A stretch of 64,000 nt of DNA. Origin: Syngnathus acus (taxonomy: Eukaryota; Chordata; Actinopteri; Syngnathiformes; Syngnathidae). Positions 31,673 to 42,365 of the stretch are shown here, piece after piece; within the stretch, counting starts at the first letter, position 1; each line of letters opens with the position of its first letter. A program made the translations under genes and the position numbers. The notes below the pieces were generated by a model, which did no database searches, had not been told where the DNA came from, and worked only from the letters and a program-made list of their open reading frames with translations. The DNA lies in contig NC_051094.1 in the NCBI RefSeq assembly GCF_901709675.1, positions 19,498,501-19,562,500 on the forward strand. Reading direction: 5' to 3'.

Positions 31673-31768
31673 AGGAACAATGAGCCCTTGCCATGACAAC
31701 AGGTTTGATTCATCAACTTGAATGTTTCTGAAATTTTTCATTCCAGATTTGCGAATCTCGTCAAGTTC
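31673..31768 (-). CDS. ube2l3: UBE2L3 coding exon 2
   Basis: Minus strand, 96 nt = 32 codons. Acceptor CTACCCAG before GAACTTGACGAG and donor GTTCCT/GTAAGC at 31673/31672. Encodes ELDEIRKSGMKNFRNIQVDE then SNLLSWQGLIVP, which corresponds to residues 10-41 of the E2 fold (N-terminal helix end and first strands). Both splice junctions are in phase 0. The intron to exon 3 is only 85 bp, whereas intron 1 is 10.6 kb. Confidence 0.95.
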
Positions 31769-31860
31769 CTGGGTAGAAAAAACAACTGAGTACATAAGAA
31801 GTGATAGAAGACAATAATGAAGGAGAAAGAAGACTTTCAAGTAAAACGTTTGGTAGGGCT

Positions 31861-32235
31861 GTAACAAAGAAATCGTTTTAGGATTGATTATCCCATCGAT
31901 TGATTATTCAATCTAAATCAGGAACCGTCCACCACCGCATAACCCCCGGATGTTTTTATTTTTACTGGGGAAAAGACACCTCAACACAACACTTGAGTTT
32001 ATTTCCCCCCTTTTCCCCTCAATACGGCCCCCAGGTGTCCATAACAAAAAACTGTTGAACATTAACCAAAAAAATAAAGGCCTGTTGTTAAATAAAGCAA
32101 TTAAGTAAACAAATAACTAGTGGGTGTCATTTTTACTCATTAGAGTTGTACAATTGCAGTGTAGAAGGGTGATTTTTATCTTGTGTTATGTAAAAAAAAA
32201 TTGCGATTTATAGTCCGGAAAGTACGGTATATACA
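31861..32235. mobile_element. Decayed hAT-like and pogo-like ends
   Basis: Near 31855 a TAGGGCTGTAACAAAGAAAT motif with ATCGATTGATTATTCAATC resembles the start of a common fish hAT. Near 32200 ATTTATAGTCCGGAAAGTAC-GGTA is a pogo-type right end. Neither has a recognisable partner. Confidence 0.4.
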
Positions 32236-32639
32236 TATATATGCATGTTTAAAGGGGGAAAATAAAGATGACTATAAAGATGCACATCTGTTGAAGCACT
32301 ACATGTACAGTTGAAGCATTACATAAACCAATAACTTTAAATGTTCAGTATCACTGCCACTGAGCATAGGGTGCTGTTAAGTTTGTTTTACAGTTACTTA
32401 CACTGCAGTGCTTGTTATTCCCCTTTGCTGCAATAAACTAGTTGTTAAAAATGAATATATTTTATCTTTCACATCTTTACTTCAGTCAAATTACATACAA
32501 ACATATTGCTGAGTGTTGATAAATATCGGCATTAGTAAGGAGTATCAGTACCGGTATTGACATCGCTAAAATCCTAACAATATGCATCCCTAGCCACAAT
32601 TGATAAATGATATGTTTGTGCAAAGCGAACAGCATTAGG
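32236..32639. other. Intronic AT-rich sequence, nothing recognised
   Basis: No repeats or coding motifs recognised by eye. Confidence 0.4.
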
Positions 32640-33060
32640 ACCCCCTAAAATGGCATAGACAGAGACATTCTTACGAGGCAGCATTCAAGCTTTCTGGAAA
32701 GCCAGGATCATTGCCGAAGAGCAACGTGACTCGGACAATGACGAGATGGAATTTAGCAAGTTTAATGGCGAACTTGCCCGACTGTTTAATTTGGATACAG
32801 AAGAGGAGTACTTGGACGTATTTGCATATGAATATCGATCAACAATAATGTGTACATGGTTAAACAGTAGAATAAAGTACAACCAGACTCACCATCTTGC
32901 TCGGGTTACTTTTTTTTTTTTTTTTTTACCGTAAGTGATGCCATGCATGAACCCTATAATGCGGTGTGCCCTGTGTGTGGATTAAGTACAGAATAGCCCC
33001 CGCAACAGAGTCTGCGCCTTTTAACCTGGCGCGCCTTATGGTGCGGAAAATACGATAGTT
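32640..33060 (+). pseudogene. pogo transposase C-terminal tail plus right terminus
   Basis: Frame around 32728-32850 reads DNDEMEFSKFNGELARLFNL followed by DTEEEYLDVFAYE. This parallels the C-terminus of the gene at 33640-33700 (GDLAQLFNSETEDEDFDG). The non-coding 3' part includes GCGCGCCTTATGGTGCGGAA and ends AATACGATA at 33045-33056. It is a 3' fragment only, just left of the fuller element. Confidence 0.6.
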
Positions 33061-33639
33061 TCTCCAATTGGAGTGTCCATAACGCGACGTCATTGCACAT
33101 CCTCCACTCCGCTCAGATTTTGAATACCGTATTTTCACGACCAAAAGGCGCACCGTACTAAAAGGCGCAGTATCAGTTATGTGTGCCATTATTGTATTTA
33201 ACACACACATAGGGCGCACTGCATCATAGGGCTCAGGTTTTATATATGCAATGCACTTTAACGTTTCTCATGGCGCTCTCTACTACGTCCGCCTTACAAC
33301 AACACACGCACAGGGCGCACTGCAAATCAACGCCAACACTTTCCCCTTTAACGTTCTCATGGCGCTCTTTACTACGTCCGCCTTACAACAACACACACAC
33401 AAGCATACAAGTTTGCGTATTTAAAAATAGAGCAGGAGCAAAACAAAGTTTGGTTGTGTTTTATAAAAGTATTGATTACAAAGTACTGACATTTTTTTAA
33501 TCAATAGGCGTGGGTATGATAAAACACACGGATAAAACAAGCACACAAGTGTGCATATTTAAAATTAGAGCGGGAGCAAAACGGAGTTTGGTATTCACAT
33601 TTTTACCGGTAATCGTCATCAATCAAGCCCATCGAAGTC

Positions 33640-34574
33640 CTCATCCTCCGTTTCTGAATTGAACAGCTGCGCTAAATCTCCAACAGACACGCCAGGTTCA
33701 CTTTCTTCACTGTCAGTCTATCCGTGCCGTGCGGCTCCTTGGATATGATGCCGGCTTTTGCGAAAGCTCGAACAACAGTGCCAGCAGACACGTTAGCCCG
33801 AGCATCTACAATCCATTCGCAAATTGGGGTTTAACTCGCCCGGCGCTGCCTTCCACTCTTAGTGAAAATGTGGTCTCCAACGGTCATCCATCGCTCCCCC
33901 GCCGCTCGCAGCTTTACTTTGAACAGCCAGTTCACCCCGATGTCCAGCGGTTGGAGTTCCTTTGTCATGCCTCCCGGAATGACAGCAAGCTCAGAGTTCA
34001 TTTGCTTAACTTGTTTTTTCACATCGGCTGTGAGATGGGCACGCATAGAGTCACAGATCAAGAGCGATGGTGATACGTGGAAAAAAACACCTGGTCTCCT
34101 TACATACACCTCCCTTAGCCATGCCGTCATCATTTCCTCATCCATCCAGCCCTTTTCATTTGCCTTAATGATGACACCTGGAATGTTCTCTTTAGGCAAA
34201 GTCTTTCTCTTAAAAATCACCATAGGCGGCAATTTCTGTCCATTAGCATGGCAGCCAAGCACAACAGTAAAAGAAGACTTTTGGTACCCCGTTGTGCGTA
34301 TCACTATCGTGCTGGTCCCCTCCTTCTCCACAGTGTGACTCACCGGGATGTCGAAAGTGAGCGGCACCTCGTCCAGGTTAGTGATGTGGCTGGGGTGGAT
34401 GTGTTTGTCGGCGATGTGTTTGCTGTAGGAGCGGAAGATGGCCAGCTTTTCATTATAATCCGTCGGAAGTTGCTGTGCTAATGTAGTCCTGATCCGGATG
34501 GAAAAATGGCACCGTTTCATGAAAGGAAAGCACCAAGACGGACCTCTTTGAAAATGTTCAATTTTCATTTCTTC
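33640..34574 (-). pseudogene. pogo-like transposase, catalytic and C-terminal part
   Basis: Minus strand from about 34570: LATPALAEEMKIEHFQRGPS, HITNLDEVPLTFDIP (first catalytic D), GYQKSSFTVVLGCHANGQKL, KGWMDEEMMTAWLREVYVRR, SPSLLICDSMRAHLTADVKK (second D), PGGMTKELQPLDIGVNWLFK (third D). The last two D are 35 residues apart, so this is the pogo/jerky-type DDD. After a frame change near 33835, the C-terminus at about 33700-33630 reads VGDLAQLFNSETEDEDFDGL-stop. The 261-codon core is uninterrupted; the gene is broken by the hAT insertion and by the frame change. Confidence 0.85.
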
Positions 34575-34582
34575 TGCTAGCG

Positions 34583-35634
34583 CAGGGGTGGCCAACCCGC
34601 GGCTCGCGAGCCGCATGCGGCACTTTGGCTGGTTTCATGCGGCTCTTTTACGTTCATATCAACATTTGTGTTTATTTTTCGTGCGTATTTGCTTCGCTTG
34701 AGTTCAATATGGTATTTTGGTCAAACGCGCATGCGCGTGAGGTAAAATCCCGCAAAGGAGGAGGGACAAACAGAGCGATTGGTTTTGCTGGCTTTTTAAT
34801 GAATGGCGACTGTGACTACGGGGGCCCATTAGGTCCAGAAAAGCTGACAAGACGCTTGCCAAAATGGCAAGTAAAAAATGCACAGCTAAACGAATATATG
34901 ACGATGAACACAGGACGTTTTTAACAGAGTTAAAGTTGTTTTTTGTTGAACGCTATGGCAAGCCATTCTGCCTGATATGTCGGACGTCATTAGCGCATTT
35001 AAAAGCTTCAAATGGTCAGCGCCACTTCAGCTCACTTCATGCCAATATCGATAAGGACTTTGCAAAAGGGACTGAATTTCGCAAGCACAAGTTTGGACAC
35101 TTTGAAAAGTCAGGCAGAAAAATAGGTACAGTTTTTCAAAAAATTACGAAGCACTCAGAGACTGTCACACTTGCATTGTTTCAACTGGCTTGGAACATTG
35201 CACGGGCTAAAAAGGCATACAATGAAGTGGAGTTCGTTAAAATATGCCTCAGTGACGTTATTGAAATCTTGTCTCCTGAAAACGACAAACTAAAACGAAT
35301 GGTCTGTCCCGCCACACATAGTAAGTGAAAAAACTTATGTTTTTGTTTGTGGAATTTGTTGAACTGAGAGTTTGTCTGTGTGAGACAATTCACACAATGT
35401 TCATTGTTGAAAATGTGGTCTTTGGTCTGTGCTTTTAGTACTGTAGGAGTCAATTTGTCATTATCATGTTGGTGCGTGACATAATAATGTCACACAATAA
35501 ATTTGGCTGAGCAGAGGTGTGTGTGTGTGTGTGTGGGGGGGGGTGTTCATTTGTGCTCATGTGTATGATGTGGCTCTTTGCGATGACACAGTAAAAAATG
35601 TGGCTCTTAGTCTCTGACTGGTTGGCCACCCCTG
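34583..35634 (+). mobile_element. hAT element encoding only a ZBED-type domain (copy 2)
   Basis: Ends CAGGGGTGGCCAACCCGCGG and GGTTGGCCACCCCTG. Exact 8-bp duplication TGCTAGCG at 34575-34582 and 35635-35642. 1052 bp. Inserted in the pogo transposase gene, opposite in orientation. Best preserved of three copies. Confidence 0.95.
34864..35328 (+). CDS. Stand-alone ZBED-type N-terminal hAT protein, 154 aa
   Basis: Open frame from ATG at 34864: MASKKCTAKRIYDDEHRTFL, ERYGKPFCLICRTSLAHLKA (C-x2-C of a BED-type finger), GQRHFSSLHANIDKDFAKGT (H pair), KHKFGHFEKSGRKIGTVFQK, ALFQLAWNIARAKKAYNEVE, ending SPENDKLKRMVCPATHSK-stop. Family hAT transposases continue here into the DDE/RNase H fold and a C-terminal dimerisation region; all of that is missing, and the stop is followed directly by the 3' terminal region. 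So the element encodes only the DNA-binding part and must be moved in trans. It might act as a repressor of relatives (inference). The ATG matches those of the other two copies. Confidence 0.75.
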   Translation: MASKKCTAKRIYDDEHRTFLTELKLFFVERYGKPFCLICRTSLAHLKASNGQRHFSSLHANIDKDFAKGTEFRKHKFGHFEKSGRKIGTVFQKITKHSETVTLALFQLAWNIARAKKAYNEVEFVKICLSDVIEILSPENDKLKRMVCPATHSK

Positions 35635-35642
35635 TGCTAGCG

Positions 35643-35815
35643 TTACTGCTTTTAGTCAAATGGTGACCGTCGAAACACTTCTCCCACTTGTTCTTTGCTC
35701 GATGATCCACTGGTCGAGTCTTTCCTCCAACTCGGGCCACCTCGCCTTACGTCCGCAGAAACTCAGCTGCGTCTTCTTGACCTGTCGGAGTTCTTCCCCC
35801 TTTAACGTTCTCATG
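35643..35815 (-). pseudogene. pogo-like transposase, N-terminal part
   Basis: Minus strand: starts near 35815 with AMRTLKGEELRQVKKTQLSF, then CGRKARWPELEERLDQWIIE and QRTSGRSVSTVTI. This is a CENP-B/pogo-type DNA-binding segment (W-P-x-L-E-x-x-L-x-x-W-I). It continues after the hAT at 34574 with the catalytic part. Confidence 0.8.
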
Positions 35816-36040
35816 GCGCTCTCTACCACATCCACCTTACAATAACACACACACACGGCGCACTGCAAATTCACGCCCACACTTCCCCCTTTAACGTTCT
35901 CATGGTGCTCTTTACTACGTCCGCCTTACAACAACAACAACATCAACACACATAGGGCGCACTGCATAATGGGGTGTGCCGCACAGTTTGAAGAAAATCT
36001 AAGACTTTTATCCACGCCCTATAGTTTTGAAAATACGGTA

Positions 36041-36997
36041 CGTTTTGCATTTTTTATTTCACGATATCATGACTGCGATTGGTCTCAGAAATAATGGCCA
36101 GAGGAGCCCTCAACTGCTCTCAGAGACTGCTTTGAATCAACAGGGTGGGAGATATTCAAACAGGCCGCTGCCTACAATGGCCATTACTGACATTGAGATA
36201 TACACAGACACCGTGACCTCCATCACAAAATGCATTGATGTGAACTGACACAAAAACCGTCATCACCCAGGCAAACTGCAAACTGTGGCTAACAGGTGAT
36301 GTCCGCCAGCTGCTGAGGGTAGGAGATGAAACCTCCAGAGCAGGGGATGAATAGGGCTTGACAACAGCGAGAGCCGACCTGTCTAGTGGCATCAAGGAAG
36401 CAAAACCTGGACTAAGTTATCTGCCCACTTCAAGGACAGCGGAGATGCACAGACCCTATGGCGGGACATTTGGGCCATCACGAACTACAAGCGTAAGACA
36501 CAAAGCTGTGAGAGAAAAATCTCTCTGGTGGACAGCTTTTTTGCACACTTTGAAGCACTAAACCTTCCCCCTCTCAAGGCTGTGGGCTCAGTCCCCTGCT
36601 CTTTGCCCATCTGACAGATGACTGCACAATAACCCACCAAACCAACTACATTGTGACGTTTGCGAACAATATAACTCTGGTGGGTCTTATCACCAAGGGT
36701 GATGAAGTTCACGAAAGGGAGGAAGTCAATCTTCTGCCCAAATGGTGCAGTGACAAAAATCTCCTTTGAATGTCGGCAAGACAAACAAGATTGTTATGGA
36801 TTTCAGCAGGAACCACACCGAACACCTACCACTGACCATCGATAGTGCTTCTGTGGAGAGGGTGAGCAGCATCAAGTTCCTGGGGGTGCATAAAAGTGAG
36901 GACCTCTCCGGGACCACCAACACCATGGCACTTGCGAAAAAAGTCCAGCAACGTCTCTACTTCCTGAGCATACTCAAGAACTCAAGTGCCCCAGCAC
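36041..36997 (+). pseudogene. L2-related LINE fragment, RT with internal deletions
   Basis: Plus-strand frames include VDSFFAHFEALNLPPLKAVG near 36525-36585, FANNITLVGLITKGDE near 36660-36710 (the FADD box mutated to FANN) and 36766-36990 NKIVMDFSRNHTEHLPLTID, SSIKFLGVHKSEDLSGTTN, KVQQRLYFLSILK. Many stops upstream. The RT palm between the linker and the FADD box is deleted. It continues after the hAT insertion at 38718. Confidence 0.75.
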
Positions 36998-38717
36998 CAG
37001 GGCTGTGGACTCGGTTCGGACTCGGGGACTCGGACAAAATCAGCACCGAGTCCGAGTCCGGCAAAAATGACCGAGTCCGACAATAAAAAAAAGAGGCAAG
37101 ACGCAGCCAGAGAGTGTCAGGTTACAGTCAGCGCGGTAGGAGTTGGAAGAAGCAGTAAAAACTCCGCCAAACTCGTCGTAATGACACGTGATATATGTTA
37201 TATCCTTACTATTTTCCAGGTTCTTAGATAGCAAGAATAGGTCGGACAACGACGTGAATGATAACTGCTTTATTCCTTACTCACAGTGCGTTCACAGGGC
37301 GTACCAGAACAACACAGAATGCCCATCACACTTCCGGGGTTTTTCTACTACGGAATTTGAGTTAGCCCAAAATACACAACATCTCTTCCCCTCTTACAAT
37401 GAACGTGCTATATGCATGAACAACATAGTCTTATGCACCTATAACTTGACATCTTCAAGATCTATCAATAACTACCATTAAACAATTATCATATATGGTC
37501 CAGACAATTATGACAATAATATTCCCATGAAACCTTAACTTTGGGTGGACTACCTCGAATTATGCCGAATTATAGCGAAAAACCGATGTCGTACGGCGTC
37601 AACACTATGTTGTTTTCAATAAAAACATGAAGAACTCACGTTTGCGTCAGTCAATTTTAATTTTTATAAAGGATTATTCTCATTTGATGTCTTTAAATTC
37701 ATCCGCGTTCTGCCATTGAAGCGGGGTGCATTCAAAGACCAGTCGTACAGACGGAAACGTTTTGTGATCAAATCTTTCATAACGAGAATGATTTGAGTGA
37801 ATTGATTTGAATGAATAATTGAGAAGAAATTTCAGTTCTGAAGGCTCCTTTTGTCCCAAGCAAAGTGACAGATGGTGGGGAGGGGGGATAAAAATTGTAA
37901 AATCAATTCACTCAAATCATTCTCGTTATGAAAGATTTGATCACAAAACGTGTGTGGCTTTTTCTTAAATGAACACGTTTGACATTGCTATCGTGTCAGC
38001 TTTTAATTATATTGCGCTGTCATGTTAAAGCAAATTAATAAATGCAACAATATTAATTTGCTTTAAAAATACCTGAGTAATAAAATAAAATGGATGGATG
38101 AATGATGATCACAATTAAGTATAAAGTCTCCTTTGTAATATATACTCCTTGTAGCCTGTACCCAAAAAGAGGAGTTTCTTTGCATCGAGGTTTATGCAAA
38201 GAGCTCACGTAATTATATTGTTGCGTTTTGGTGAAGTGAATGAGTGTTCTGTCTGTACGACTGGTCTTTGAATGCACCCCGCTTCAATGGCAGAACGCGG
38301 ATGAATTTAAAGACATCAAATGAGAATAATCCTTGATCAAAATTAAAATTGACTGACGCAAACGTGAGTTCTTCATGTTTTTATTGAAAACAACAGTGCT
38401 GACGCCGTACGACATGGGTTTTTCGCTTTCCAAATAAGGGGTCGTCACTAATTATTTGTGTTTAGATAAATGTCTGAGCTATAATGGTGTAATTAATGAT
38501 TAAAACTTGAAAGTATCTGTTTATTGTATTCGTTTATATGTTTAATAAAGACAAAGCCATCACAAAACTGTTGTAATTATTTAGATTTTGATCTAAATTA
38601 GCCTTGAATAAAGACTAAGCAGGCACATGAATTAACAGAAAAAATGGACAGCCGGACTCGGACTCATGGTCAAGAGGCCGGACTCGGTGCAAAAATCCGA
38701 CCGAGTCCACAGCCCTG
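36998..38717. mobile_element. hAT-like element with GGACTCGG-rich ends
   Basis: Starts CAGGGCTGTGGACTCGG, ends CCGAGTCCACAGCCCTG. Both ends carry several GGACTCGG / CCGAGTCC repeats. No clean 8-bp duplication (left CCCAGCAC, right GCACCCAT), so the boundary or the target may be altered. No transposase frame recognised. It contains a long hairpin at 37570-38432. Inserted in an L2-related LINE. Confidence 0.75.
37570..38432. repeat. Long nested inverted repeat (hairpin)
   Basis: Outer arms about 185 bp: 37577-37760 and the reverse complement 38248-38432, sharing ATGTCGTACGGCGTCA, GAACTCACGTTTGCGTCAGT and GGGGTGCATTCAAAGACCAG. Inside the loop a second pair (about 37765-37810 and 37895-37955) shares TCAAATCTTTCATAACGAGA. 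Foldback-like structure of unknown family. Confidence 0.85.
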
Positions 38718-39090
38718 GCACCCATCATGGGCACTTTCTGCAGGGCCGCCATCGAAAGCATCCTGACCAGCTGCATCACAGTGTGGGGCGGAAGCTGCAT
38801 GAACTATAACAGGAAAGCCCTGCAGCGCATCGTAAACACAGCTGCCAAGATCATTGGTGCCCCACTCAAGCACCTGCAGGACCTATACACCACCAGGCTC
38901 ACCCGCAAAGCCATCACTATTGAGGGGGATGCAAGCCATCAAGCCCACAACTTGTTCAGCCTCCTGCCTTCTGGAAAGAGGTATAGGAGCCGCCGTTCCT
39001 GCACCACCAGACTCACAAACAGCTTTGTCCACCAGACTGTGAGGATGCTGAACTCTCTCCCCTCAGCTCAATCAAGGCTGTCATGAAGCT
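38718..39090 (+). pseudogene. L2-related LINE fragment, C-terminal end
   Basis: Continues the LINE at 36041-36997. Frame 38727-39086: MGTFCRAAIESILTSCITVW, GGSCMNYNRKALQRIVNTAA, LLPSGKRYRSRRSCTTRL and VRMLNSLPSAQSRLS-stop. The frame is open to the natural end of the L2 protein. Homologous to 22729-22971 and 25640-26137 but more diverged. Confidence 0.8.
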
Positions 39091-39109
39091 GAGAAACTCA
39101 GTCTTCACT

Positions 39110-39275
39110 CTTTTATTTTATTATAATATTTATCACTACATATCATGTGTGACACTTGAGATAGCCCGGAACGCATTATTTGCTTTTACATTGATTCCTA
39201 TGGGAAACGTTGCTTCTACTTACAAACTTCTCTACTTACAAACCCGATTCTTAAGTAGAGGAACCACTGTAAATG
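39110..39275. mobile_element. DNA-repeat end fragment
   Basis: Ends TTCTTAAGTAGAGGAACCACTGTA after CTACTTACAAACTTCTCTAC. The style (AGTAGAGG-ACCACTGTA) resembles the end of a common fish DNA transposon. No left end found. Confidence 0.35.
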
Positions 39276-39479
39276 CATCCATAAAATGAAGTACCGAAAT
39301 GCCGCGGTCCATCACCATCAGGACACCTTCCTCCGTCACCCCCTCCCTTCACCCACCGGTGCCGAAGAACTTTTTCATGATTAGTACTTCAAAATAATAG
39401 GATATACGTACTTTATCAGAAAATAAAATATTGAGCTTAAACATTTTTACATCCTAAAAAAAAAAATCTGTATTCTGAT

Positions 39480-40083
39480 ATTTTTTTACCCAGTCTTTAC
39501 GTTTCAACATGTCTTATTCAGTATTGGTCGGGTGTCAACCATCCGTACCTTGGCCATGTCTCTGAGCACTCAACACCTGCTACTTCTGGGCAATCCATTC
39601 AAGTTGAAGTTCTGGAATATGGTAGCACTGAAGGATAGTGTGTTCCTGGTAGCTTGATGTTTCAGTCTTAATGTTTCAGTCTTCTCAAATCTTTGGCAGT
39701 TAATTTGCGTGTTTTTCCTCAACATATTTCCTGTGACCCTATTGACTATTTGCAATGAAATGTTTGATGGTTCTGTGATCACTCCCCAACATCTTGGAAA
39801 TTTCAAAAGTGATGCAACCCCTTGAAAGACTTTTTACAATTTTTGATTTTTTTTGGGCCTATTTTTCCTGAAGAAAACAAAGTGCCTAATAATTACATAC
39901 ATTAAATACAACTGATAGGTGTTGATCTTCTTTGGCCCAACCATCCCTCATTATATAAATACACATCACTTCATGTGCTTGTATCGAGTAAGCATTCAAG
40001 CTTATACTGCATGGAGATGGAAAATATGCATAAAATGATCATATTGTCAAAATACACACTTGTCCAATAATTGTGCACACAGT
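39480..40083. mobile_element. Unclassified DNA-transposon remnant
   Basis: Right end ACTTGTCCAATAATTGTGCA-CACAGTGTA resembles the end of a Tc1-like fish repeat. Internal sequence is non-coding on inspection (no DDE motifs seen). Left boundary uncertain. Confidence 0.35.
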
Positions 40084-40206
40084 GTATTGTTAAGCAGTAC
40101 AGCTTATGATCATTTTCATGGCCAAACGTGCATCTGTATAACGTATGAATGTTGAACACAGAATTGACCCATTTGGATGTGAAGAATTTCCTGCATTTAT
40201 GAGTTT

Positions 40207-40494
40207 ATATAGGTAGGCAACTCCGGTCTTCGTGGGCCGGTGTCCTGCATGTTTCCTATATCTCCTTGTTGCAACACACCTGATTCAAATGGTCAGATAA
40301 TTAGGAAGGTCTGCAGAAGCTGGATAACCATCCTGATCATTTGAATAGTCAAATGGTCAGATAATTAGCAAGGTCTACAAAAGCTGGATAACAATCCTGA
40401 TCATTTGAATCAGGTGCATTTCAACAGGGAGACATAGAAAATATGCAGAACACCGGCCCTCGAGAACCGGAATTTCATACCCATGCTGTATATA
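40207..40494. mobile_element. Palindromic hAT MITE copy with internal duplication
   Basis: Same family as 17038-17251. Decayed ends (GGTAGGCAACTCCGG; CCGGAATTTCATACCCATG). The central part GGTCAGATAATTA...GATCATTTGAAT is present twice (about 40292-40346 and 40351-40410), making it 288 bp rather than 214. Intronic to UBE2L3. Confidence 0.8.
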
Positions 40495-41059
40495 GTGTCA
40501 TGTACATTAACTGTTTAGGCTTTTGCACTGCATGCCACATTCTTAACCTATTCGATGTCATCCATTGTTGATTTTAACAATCCATTTCCACCATTACGGT
40601 CAAGCAAATATGTTAATTGCAAATGAGCCAGTAATGTTACTTTGAGTGTCACCGTAGGTGTGCGCGCATGCATGCATGTTTTGTCTCCTCCCAACTAGCA
40701 GTCAGCAAAGCGCTTGGCCCGATTGGACGTGTTGTGACTTTGCGCCACTGAAGTTTTAAAATAAGCCTTACAGACGTCTTTGCCATGTCAGTCAGCTTTC
40801 CACGGCTATTGGCAAAAAAGTTCCAAAAAGTTTCATTTGAAACTTTGCGAGAGATGCTTTTCAACAAGAAGCAGGTGACAGCAAGTGAGCGTTTTGCTTC
40901 CTCTTGCACAGTGCACACAGGCATGTACTAGATGGAGGTGTGTGCCAGGCACTAAAGGGCATTTCACACGTAGGTAGACAGGCGGCTTTAAGTGTATGTA
41001 TGTATACATACTTACATTAGTCGCCTCACAGCACTAATCTCGACGCTTCATTTTCAATA
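40495..41059. other. UBE2L3 intron 1, nothing recognised
   Basis: A minus-strand open frame (40649-40924, 91 codons) has no known motif and no splice context; not called as a gene. Confidence 0.4.
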
Positions 41060-41235
41060 TCACTAAAAGGAGGCCCAGCCAACATAAACGTGAGTGTCCT
41101 GGGCACTACCTGGGTATGGACTAAAAGTGGGAGGAAACCGGAGTATCCGAAGGAAATCCACGCAAGCACGGGAAGAACTTGCAAACTCCACACAGGAAGC
41201 CAGAGCCCAAATCAAAGCCAAACTTCTGCACTGTA
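41060..41235 (-). mobile_element. SINE fragment
   Basis: Shares GGGAGGAAACCGGAGT, GGAAGAACTTGCAAACTCCA and CACACAGGAAG with the SINE at 57140-57505. The tRNA-like head is missing. Confidence 0.65.
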
Positions 41236-42365
41236 TGTGGACATGCTATCCAGAGCTCTACTGTGGCACCACCCTCTTTGTCCATTCTTAACATTTTGGA
41301 TTAATAATTTGAAAAAAGAAGTTTTATTTTTGCATATTTTTCAGATTTTTGTCTAGTTTTTTCCCCTCTTCTTGGTCAAGATGGGAATATTGTAACTTGT
41401 GTAAATAATTAACCTGTTTGTACTTTAGTTTGAGTATATAAAACAGCACCCCCCAGGCACTTAAGACACAGTAGATATTTAAACAGTAAATATATATGGA
41501 AATATTCATTATCCATATTTTCTTAAAGATATTTTATGTATTCTGATTATTTATGAAAGCAAAATATGCAGGTTACGTGTTCATTACTGTGAAAATAAGA
41601 ATTCAACTAGTTAATTTGTGTTCCCGTTCTACATTCAAACTTTAAACTAAATTTAAAAAAACGACCAAAAAAAATCACGCTAATTTCCACTTTAAATTAA
41701 CATGCCAACCCGTTTAGCGTTGTTTCTAAAAACATCCAACAGTACAAAAAAGTATTGGGTTGAATTGAATTCAGACTGCGTGTATCGAACGATATGCACG
41801 CATCAGCGAGGTTGACAAAAACCCATATATAAGTGCTGACTGGGTAAACGTAACGAACTTTAAACTTGGCTTTACAATGCATTGTAATAGCAGATCGTTA
41901 CATGTAAGACCTTAAATTACCCGTTGTTACAGGTGAACGCTCTGACTGATGAGAGTCTACAATTAGCCAAGGCGCTAGCTTTAACGCAGCTCATATCCAA
42001 GGATAGCAAGTTAGCTGATTAGCAAACGGGACGGAGTGTGTCTTAGAATTCTGCCGTTTTTATTGTGCGTCATCGAGCGCCAATGCCTTATTCATGCACG
42101 CAAAACTATTCACACGTTATCTCATATAGAATAATTTAATTTCTTAGGTCAACTCTTTTTACTGCTCATCGACGCTGGCCTAATTTGCCGGGTGCTTTAC
42201 TTCCTAATATCAGATTAACTGTGGAGTGACCTCTATAATAAAAATGTACCATATCACCAACATGTTTTCATGGTAGACTAGAGTCAAAGATTTGCTTAAC
42301 TCATAACATCCAAAGCACGAAACACAATGTAGGTGACTTAACTACAATCGAGTCGGATGATTTAC
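41236..42365. other. UBE2L3 intron 1 start region, nothing recognised
   Basis: AT-rich intronic sequence next to exon 1. No transposon ends recognised. Confidence 0.4.

Larger units (their letters stand above)
33127..36038 (-). mobile_element. pogo/Tigger-like transposon with transposase gene
   Basis: Left end CCGTATTTTCACGACCAAAA, right end ...GTTTTGAAAATACGG, each flanked by TA (33125-33126; 36039-36040). GGCGCAC motifs lie inside both ends. The transposase gene is on the minus strand, interrupted by a hAT at 34583-35634. This copy links the many nearby non-coding CCGTATTTT-ended MITEs to a pogo-type transposase. Confidence 0.88.
31769..42365 (-). other. ube2l3: UBE2L3 intron 1 (10.6 kb), filled with transposons
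   Basis: Bounded by donor AACAAG/GTAAAT (42366/42365) and acceptor CCCAG/GAACTT (31769/31768). Contents in order from 31.8 kb: decayed hAT and pogo scraps, pogo transposon with nested hAT (33127-36038), L2 with nested GGACTCGG hAT (36050-39090), further DNA repeats, MITE (40207-40494) and SINE piece (41060-41235). Confidence 0.9.

Noticed and set aside
40649-40924. 91-codon minus-strand frame in UBE2L3 intron 1, considered as an alternative exon
   Set aside because: No clear splice sites and no recognised homology.
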